DNA from: a virus
DNA: 25,251 bases
Virus record (IMG/VR): IMGVR_UViG_3300049432_000028
Span: 1-25,251 of that record
Direction: 5' to 3' (one strand)
The notes beneath the pieces are model-generated. The model ran no database searches. It worked only from the letters and a program-made list of their open reading frames with translations, and was not told where the DNA came from. The position numbers were made by a program, and so were the translations under genes. Shown one piece after another: positions 21,968 through 25,251 of this stretch (position 1 is its first letter; each line of letters begins with the position of its first letter).

Positions 21968-22434
21968 AAGGGCGGGTCGCCTTGAGTCGGGCAGCCTGCT
22001 TCCCGCCAGCGCTTATCGGCTTCAGCCATGCTCGCCTTTTGCGCCAGCGAGTGCTCGTCCAGCTCATACTCGGCGCACGTCAGCATCGTCTGCCAGATGA
22101 ACTCGATGCGCTCGCGCTCGGTCTCTAGGTCCTGATACTGGTCCTTTGGCTGCCAGCCTTCGACGTCGTTCAGCATGTCTTCGGTTGGCGTGGCCATGGC
22201 TCGGAACATGTCCTGCGCGCGCTGGATGAAGGTGCGCCAGTAACCGTCTACATAGCGATCAACCTCGTCGGCGCTGAGTTCCCGTTCCTCGATTAGTAGC
22301 CGCTGGCGGCACAGTTCGCGCGCGACCGTCTCCGTCATCGTCTCGGGTCTTGGGGCGCCATGGGCCGCAGCGCCCTTGCCGAATGCGCGGTTGATTTGCT
22401 CCAGCGCGGCGTCGAGCGCGGCCTGTTTTTCCAT
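21964..22434 (-). CDS. Small protein with RecA-like N-terminus
   Basis: The 156-residue product starts MEKQAALDAALEQINRAFGK, strikingly like the N-terminal helix of bacterial RecA (typically xKxKALDAALxQIxxAFGKG), which packs on the neighbouring subunit in the RecA filament. After the AFGKG block the sequence leaves RecA completely: there is no Walker A, and the rest is helical and acidic (ARELCRQRLLIEERELSADE, WRTFIQRAQDMFRAM, ending AGCPTQGDPPF). The leader carries AGGAG before the ATG. One inference is a RecA-binding phage protein that mimics a filament end; another is coincidental helix similarity. It is the first-transcribed of no larger unit, standing alone after a 170-base gap. Confidence 0.6.
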   Translation of the reverse strand: MEKQAALDAALEQINRAFGKGAAAHGAPRPETMTETVARELCRQRLLIEERELSADEVDRYVDGYWRTFIQRAQDMFRAMATPTEDMLNDVEGWQPKDQYQDLETERERIEFIWQTMLTCAEYELDEHSLAQKASMAEADKRWREAGCPTQGDPPF

Positions 22435-22478
22435 CGTTCGATCCTACTCCTAAACGCTTGCGCTTGCCACAGAAAACA

Positions 22479-22513
22479 CCGCGATAGTCGATTGAAGCGC
22501 GAAGCGCCGAGAC
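22479..22513 (-). repeat. 35-base repeat, copy A
   Basis: This copy matches 23662-23696 at 25 of 35 positions with no gap: ten conserved bases at one end (CCGCGATAGT on the top strand), eight at the other (GCCGAGAC), and scattered matches between. Read leftward both encode VSALR-x-S-x-x-YRG. It lies 45 bases upstream of the RecA-like gene. The rest of the gap (22435-22604) also holds three short stems with GAA loops at 22497-22507, 22529-22539 and 22551-22561. Confidence 0.5.
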
Positions 22514-22604
22514 GCGCAGCAAGGCTCGGCCCGAAGGGCGAAAGCGGCGGTGCCGAAGGCAATCGCCATGAACCTATGTCCTGCCAAGCCCTCTACCTGA
22601 CTGG

Positions 22605-22934
22605 TTATGGGCGAGGAGGATCGGGAATGAGGGGAATTCGCGGGAGGCCGAGCAAGGTATCTTCCGCCAGCTTCCTGTACTGGTCGCGCTCATAGCGGAG
22701 GGCGACGATCTCGGCGTCTTCCGTGTAGATGCGACCGGCGAGCAGCATACAGGCGCGAGTCGCGATCTCGTTGGCGTCCCTGTCCGCTTTCTCTGGGTCG
22801 ACGCGCCCAAACTCCTGTTGAGCGAAGGCGGCGCAGCTCTGAACGAGCGCCCTGACCCGCACGTCGCGCTCGTACAATTCGCGCGGCGCCTTGATCGCCG
22901 CTCCGGCTGATTCTCTGGCTTGCTCGTATTCCAT
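22605..22934 (-). CDS. Phage accessory protein, 109 aa
   Basis: The ATG at 22934 follows a strong AGGAGG site on the leftward strand. The product is helical and charged (EYEQARESAGAAIKAPRELY, VRALVQSCAAFAQQEFGR, then IVALRYERDQYRKLAEDTLL), with a proline-rich end (IPLIPDPPRP). There is no recognised domain. It resembles small soluble early phage proteins of unknown use. A gap of 80 bases upstream (22935-23014) contains two stems with TTC loops (22976-22986 and 22997-23005) but no gene. Confidence 0.65.
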   Translation of the reverse strand: MEYEQARESAGAAIKAPRELYERDVRVRALVQSCAAFAQQEFGRVDPEKADRDANEIATRACMLLAGRIYTEDAEIVALRYERDQYRKLAEDTLLGLPRIPLIPDPPRP

Positions 22935-23014
22935 CTCATCCTCCTACATGGCTTCGCAACCTAGGTGCGGGCGATGCCCTTCGGGCCGCTCTGCCAGCCT
23001 TCGGCCTCAGCCGC

Positions 23015-23290
23015 CTAAGTGGCGTCTTCGCTCTTCGAGTGGCTGCCGCTATCGCAAGGCCCCTTCAATTCTGTTGCGGATTCGCGGAGGGCGCGCAGCC
23101 CCGCCGAAGTCAGCCGCGAATAATGATCGCGCTCTTTCTCGATCAGCCCCATGGCGAGTAGGCGCTTGCGGGCGCTGGCTTTCATTGGGGCGCCGCGCAG
23201 CGCATCGCGAAGACCACGAAGAAGAACTCCGGTCAGCAGCGGGGCGATAGCTTCGCGACGACGGGCGGCTGCGCGCGGTCTCAGGCGCAT
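23015..23290 (-). CDS. Small basic phage protein, helix-turn-helix-like
   Basis: This 91-residue protein starts at an ATG (23290) inside the end of the upstream gene (10-base overlap). It is basic at the N-terminus and contains a winged-helix-like stretch: APMKASARKRLLAMGLIEKE followed by HYSRLTSAGLRALRE, similar to small phage DNA-binding proteins where the second strand reads "Y.LT..G...L". The C-terminal tail is serine-rich. It could regulate transcription, but the domain is incomplete compared with known regulators, so I keep this tentative. Confidence 0.6.
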   Translation of the reverse strand: MRLRPRAAARRREAIAPLLTGVLLRGLRDALRGAPMKASARKRLLAMGLIEKERDHYSRLTSAGLRALRESATELKGPCDSGSHSKSEDAT

Positions 23291-23466
23291 TGGACCGCCC
23301 CCCGTGCCAGCTTGGCGATGGTCCGTGCCTCCGCAATTCCGATTTCGACGCGGGCTCGTCCGTTCGCCTCCATTACCCGGACAAGTCCCTCCCATGCAGA
23401 GGCCACCGCCTCCGCATCGTCGCTCAGCGCCTGCGCGGGAAATTGGATTATATTGCCCGAAGTCAC
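23281..23466 (-). CDS. Small phage protein, 61 aa
   Basis: A GTG at 23466, overlapping the upstream stop (GTGA) and preceded by GAGGA, opens this gene. The product begins TSGNIIQFPAQALSDDAEAV and is helical afterwards (WEGLVRVMEANGRARVEIGI). The NIIQFP opening is a familiar pattern in small alphaproteobacterial phage and host proteins of unknown function. It is coupled to both neighbours and has no domain I can assign. Confidence 0.6.
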   Translation of the reverse strand: MTSGNIIQFPAQALSDDAEAVASAWEGLVRVMEANGRARVEIGIAEARTIAKLARGAVQCA

Positions 23467-23597
23467 AGCTCGTCCTCATCATCGTAGTGCATCTCGACTG
23501 CCCCGCACCCAAAGCAGCGGCGCCGCTTCATCGGCCAACCAAGCCAGACGAAGGCGGACCAAACCGACCAATTGTGCCGATCACAGCTATTGCTCAT
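23463..23597 (-). CDS. Zinc-finger miniprotein, 44 aa
   Basis: The ATG at 23597 follows AAAGGAAG. The product has C5-x2-H8 (CDRH) and C28-x2-C31 (CFGC), the spacing of a small treble-clef or ribbon zinc site, between aromatic segments (WSVWSAFVWLGWP) and an acidic tail (DDEDEL). Such miniproteins are common in phage accessory regions and usually bind nucleic acid or host protein; the partner is unknown. The frame is open for another 62 codons upstream (to 23783) and contains the VSALRVSVNYRG segment, so a longer 106-residue form cannot be excluded. The stop overlaps the next start. Confidence 0.55.
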   Translation of the reverse strand: MSNSCDRHNWSVWSAFVWLGWPMKRRRCFGCGAVEMHYDDEDEL

Positions 23598-23619
23598 CCC
23601 GTGCTTCCTTTCGTTCGCA

Positions 23620-23796
23620 TCATAAGCAGATTGCAGCTGACTTGCGGTCAGATAATATCTGCCGCGATAGTTGACACTCACCCGCAGGGCCGAGACCACT
23701 TGGGCTCGGGCTTTGCTGAGTGGCGACGGTTCGCGCAGCGAAATCGCCCGACCTCTCTTCGCCCATCCTTTGTGGTGGATCATAGGTGAGGGTCAT
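23620..23796 (-). CDS. Doubtful 58-aa ORF coupled to the J-domain gene
   Basis: ATG at 23796 overlaps the stop of the J-domain gene (ATGA). The 58-residue frame has no recognisable feature (MTLTYDPPQRMGEERSGDF at the start). A competing frame, in line with the zinc-finger gene, covers the same DNA and carries the repeat-encoded VSALR motif. I cannot decide which, if either, is translated; the region 23598-23792 may also be a leader. Confidence 0.25.
   Translation of the reverse strand: MTLTYDPPQRMGEERSGDFAARTVATQQSPSPSGLGPAGECQLSRQILSDRKSAAICL
23662..23696 (-). repeat. 35-base repeat, copy B
   Basis: Partner of 22479-22513; 25 of 35 positions match. It lies 65 bases upstream of the zinc-finger miniprotein start. 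Read leftward it encodes VSALRVSVNYRG against VSALRASIDYRG in copy A; most differences in shared residues are synonymous (GCG/GCC, CTT/CTG, CGC/CGG, GGT/GGC), which favours a coding origin over a protein-binding site. Confidence 0.5.
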
Positions 23797-24371
23797 GCGG
23801 ACAGCCTCAGCGCTTGAGCGCGCGCGGCATTGAGTCGAGCCATGGCCGCTTCGCTCCCGCCAGTGTCGGGATGGGCAGCGCGGGCCTTCTCGCGATAGGC
23901 GCGCGTAACCTCATCGGAAGATGCACCCTGGCGCACGCCGAGTACCTGCCACCATTGCTCGGGCGCGGGCGCGGGCAGGGCCTCGAAGCCGGTGAAGGCG
24001 CGCTCCAGCATATCTGACGCGCCCCAACGCTCGATCCCCCGCAGCGCTTCGGCGGTCTTGCTGATCGCGCGCATATTGTCGTGGACCTCGCCATACTGAT
24101 CGCAGGCAAATACGACATCGCGCCCCTTCCGCTTGAAGTAGACGGCCACGCCAGGGTCGTAGATCGCGCGCCTGACGAGGCTTGGCGAGCCGTCCTTGTT
24201 GAGCGGCTGATTGGTCGAGACGATGATCTCCTTGCCCCCGAGACGCCGAATTTCCTCCAGCATCTCCCGGCGGGCCTGTTGCGGCGGCACCTTGAACGGC
24301 CCGTTTTTGCGGAGATACTCGCGCGTGCGCTTCCAGCCTGCCGGCCACTGGAGAGGGTATGCTTCAACCAT
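23793..24371 (-). CDS. Phage J-domain protein
   Basis: The 192-residue product has a C-terminal J domain (about 139-188): QWWQVLGVRQGASSDEVTRA followed by AYREKARAAHPDTGG, with the HPD signature at 167-169 that stimulates the ATPase of DnaK-type chaperones. The N-terminal part (AYPLQWPAGWKRT, then IIVSTNQPLNKDG and VAVYFKRKG) resembles a module found with J domains in alphaproteobacterial phages. I infer that it recruits host DnaK to a phage target, perhaps for replication or assembly. ATG at 24371 overlaps the upstream stop by eight bases; an in-frame extension upstream is low complexity and rejected. Confidence 0.82.
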   Translation of the reverse strand: MVEAYPLQWPAGWKRTREYLRKNGPFKVPPQQARREMLEEIRRLGGKEIIVSTNQPLNKDGSPSLVRRAIYDPGVAVYFKRKGRDVVFACDQYGEVHDNMRAISKTAEALRGIERWGASDMLERAFTGFEALPAPAPEQWWQVLGVRQGASSDEVTRAYREKARAAHPDTGGSEAAMARLNAARAQALRLSA

Positions 24372-24615
24372 TGCCCGCCTCCGTCTTGAGGACGAAGTGC
24401 TTCTTGAGGAAGGCGAGCTGCCGCGTGTCCCACTCTCCCCAAGCATACTCGGCGGACATAGCGTAGTCAGACGGGTGAATGGTCTCGGGGTCGTCGCCTT
24501 CGCTCACCATCCGCCGATACATCACCTCATAGGGATCATCGAACGGCGGGCGCTCGACCTTCCAGCCATGGCCCTCCAGGAGAGCCTGCGCGTCTTCCAG
24601 CTTGTTCGTCGCCAT
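24364..24615 (-). CDS. Phage accessory protein, 83 aa
   Basis: The first gene of the leftward cluster. ATG at 24615 follows GGAGGTGA, an almost perfect ribosome site five bases away; an upstream in-frame extension to 24741 lacks such a site and reads into the junction. The product contains LEDAQALLEGHGWKVERPPFD, then YEVMYRRMVSEGDDPE and YAWGEWDTRQLAFLKKHF, with several aromatic residues and no cysteine. I recognise no family. It is coupled to the J-domain gene and probably co-transcribed from the junction gap. Confidence 0.65.
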   Translation of the reverse strand: MATNKLEDAQALLEGHGWKVERPPFDDPYEVMYRRMVSEGDDPETIHPSDYAMSAEYAWGEWDTRQLAFLKKHFVLKTEAGNG

Positions 24616-24764
24616 CAAATCACCTCCAAAGTTTTCCACGCGCCGAGCTAACCCGCTGAGAGCGTTGCGTCCGGTTTCCCGTGAACAAATGGCGAAACCG
24701 ACGTTTTTCTGCGGGCTGAAGGATAACGCCATCTTTACCAAGGGTGCCCATAAGCCGTTCCGCC
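24616..24764. other. Prophage-host junction gap
   Basis: No gene is supported in these 149 bases between the leftward phage cluster and cheA. They should contain the promoter of the leftward cluster and, if the phage inserted here, the right attachment site. GGTTTC (24675-24680) and GAAACC (24696-24701) are inverted around a 15-base centre and are the clearest symmetric feature. Neither a core att sequence nor a tRNA can be named without the left end. Confidence 0.4.
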
Positions 24765-25251
24765 ATGGACGAGCTGATCAACGATTTCATCGCCGAGACG
24801 CGCGACATGCTGCAGTCGCTGTCGGGCGCGATCGTCGCCTGGGAGGCGGAGCCGCACGACCGCACCCGGCTCGACGAGATTTTCCGCTTCGTCCACACCG
24901 TCAAGGGCAATTGCGGCTTCTTCGAGCTGCCCAGGCTCGAGCGTTTGAGCCACGCCGCCGAGGGCGCGCTGGCCGAGGTCCGCGCCGAAACGCGAGTCCC
25001 CGACACCAGGCTGGTCAACGCCGTGCTGGCGGTGATCGACCGGATCGGCGAGCTCGTCCTCGCGCTCGAATCGGGCGAATCGCCGGCCAGCGAAGATGAT
25101 TGCGACCTGATCGCGGCGCTCGCCAGCGACGACCTTTCCTCCGCCGCGCGGCCCGAGGCGGCCGCCGCGGCCGAGTCCGAAGCGCCCAAGGCGGTGCGGT
25201 CGATCCGCCTCTCGGTCACCCTGCTCGACCGGATGATGAACGGCGTCTCCG
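24765..25251 (+). CDS. cheA: Chemotaxis histidine kinase CheA, N-terminal part
   Basis: The first 162 codons are visible before the window ends. The sequence MDELINDFIAETRDMLQSLS and the phosphotransfer motif FRFVHTVKGNCGFFELPRLE are those of a CheA Hpt (P1) domain; H44 in VHTVKG is the phosphate-accepting histidine. CheA receives signals from chemoreceptors and phosphorylates CheY and CheB. An acidic alanine-rich linker follows (about 118-145), and the region beginning SIRLSVTLLDRMMN opens the dimerisation or P3 part. Gene style and GC content fit a bacterial chromosome rather than phage. The upstream 8-mer GCCCATAA resembles the -10 of sigma-28 promoters, but no -35 is found. Confidence 0.9.
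   Translation, partial: MDELINDFIAETRDMLQSLSGAIVAWEAEPHDRTRLDEIFRFVHTVKGNCGFFELPRLERLSHAAEGALAEVRAETRVPDTRLVNAVLAVIDRIGELVLALESGESPASEDDCDLIAALASDDLSSAARPEAAAAAESEAPKAVRSIRLSVTLLDRMMNGVS

Noticed and set aside
22259-22522. Leftward 87-codon frame overlapping the RecA-like gene
   Set aside because: Beyond the repeat-encoded VSALR part it is an arginine/glycine-rich shadow of the RecA-like gene and lacks a ribosome site.
24616-24741. N-terminal extension of the 83-residue accessory protein
   Set aside because: GGAGGTGA lies exactly before the ATG at 24615; the extension would read into the junction gap without its own site.
24745-24752. GCCCATAA as a sigma-28 -10 element for cheA
   Set aside because: Seven of eight bases fit, but no TAAA-type -35 lies about 15 bases upstream and the leader would be only a few bases long.
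1-25251. CRISPR array, rRNA or insertion sequence
   Set aside because: No regularly spaced repeats, ribosomal sequence, transposase gene or terminal inverted repeats were seen.

Overview
The window looks like the late half of a prophage in a GC-rich alphaproteobacterium, most likely of the Sphingomonadales. This placement rests on codon use, on the style of the phage genes, and on the last 487 bases, which are the start of a chromosomal cheA (chemotaxis histidine kinase). No integrase, repressor or att repeat can be identified here; the left end of the phage lies outside the window.

Layout. Positions 1-1240 hold the end of the early region: the C-terminus of a replication protein, then two conserved phage proteins of unknown function. 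Positions 1237-1317 hold a compact regulatory stretch: a TTGACA box, a dyad flanked by T5 and A5, and a terminator-like hairpin. It could be the late-gene switch. Positions 1422-2446 hold three tiny coupled ORFs, two of them membrane proteins, and a probable virion protein. Positions 2639-19615 form one long rightward morphogenesis operon: small and large terminase, portal (P22/SU10 type), scaffold, SU10-type major capsid protein, head-tail adaptor, decoration or tail proteins, tail fibre-like protein, tail hub-like protein, and three internal or ejection-type proteins, one carrying an M15 peptidase domain. Start and stop codons overlap at many of the junctions. This composition indicates a podovirus-like virion.

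A leftward zinc-motif membrane protein (19612-20004) separates this operon from a rightward run of small membrane proteins and a lipoprotein (20078-21967), which is probably the lysis cassette. No soluble endolysin is visible in it. The region 21964-24615 is a leftward cluster of small accessory genes. It includes a protein that begins like RecA and then diverges, a zinc-finger miniprotein and a J-domain protein. A 149-base gap then leads into cheA.

The items most worth a second look are: an HslV/proteasome-like Ntn hydrolase candidate inside the tail module (11708-12295), with Thr1, Asp17 and Lys at the expected spacing; a small protein copying the N-terminal oligomerisation segment of RecA (21964-22434); the putative late switch at 1237-1317; paired 32-base repeats between lysis genes (21485-21584); and a 13-codon leader that appears to drive translation of the first lysis gene.
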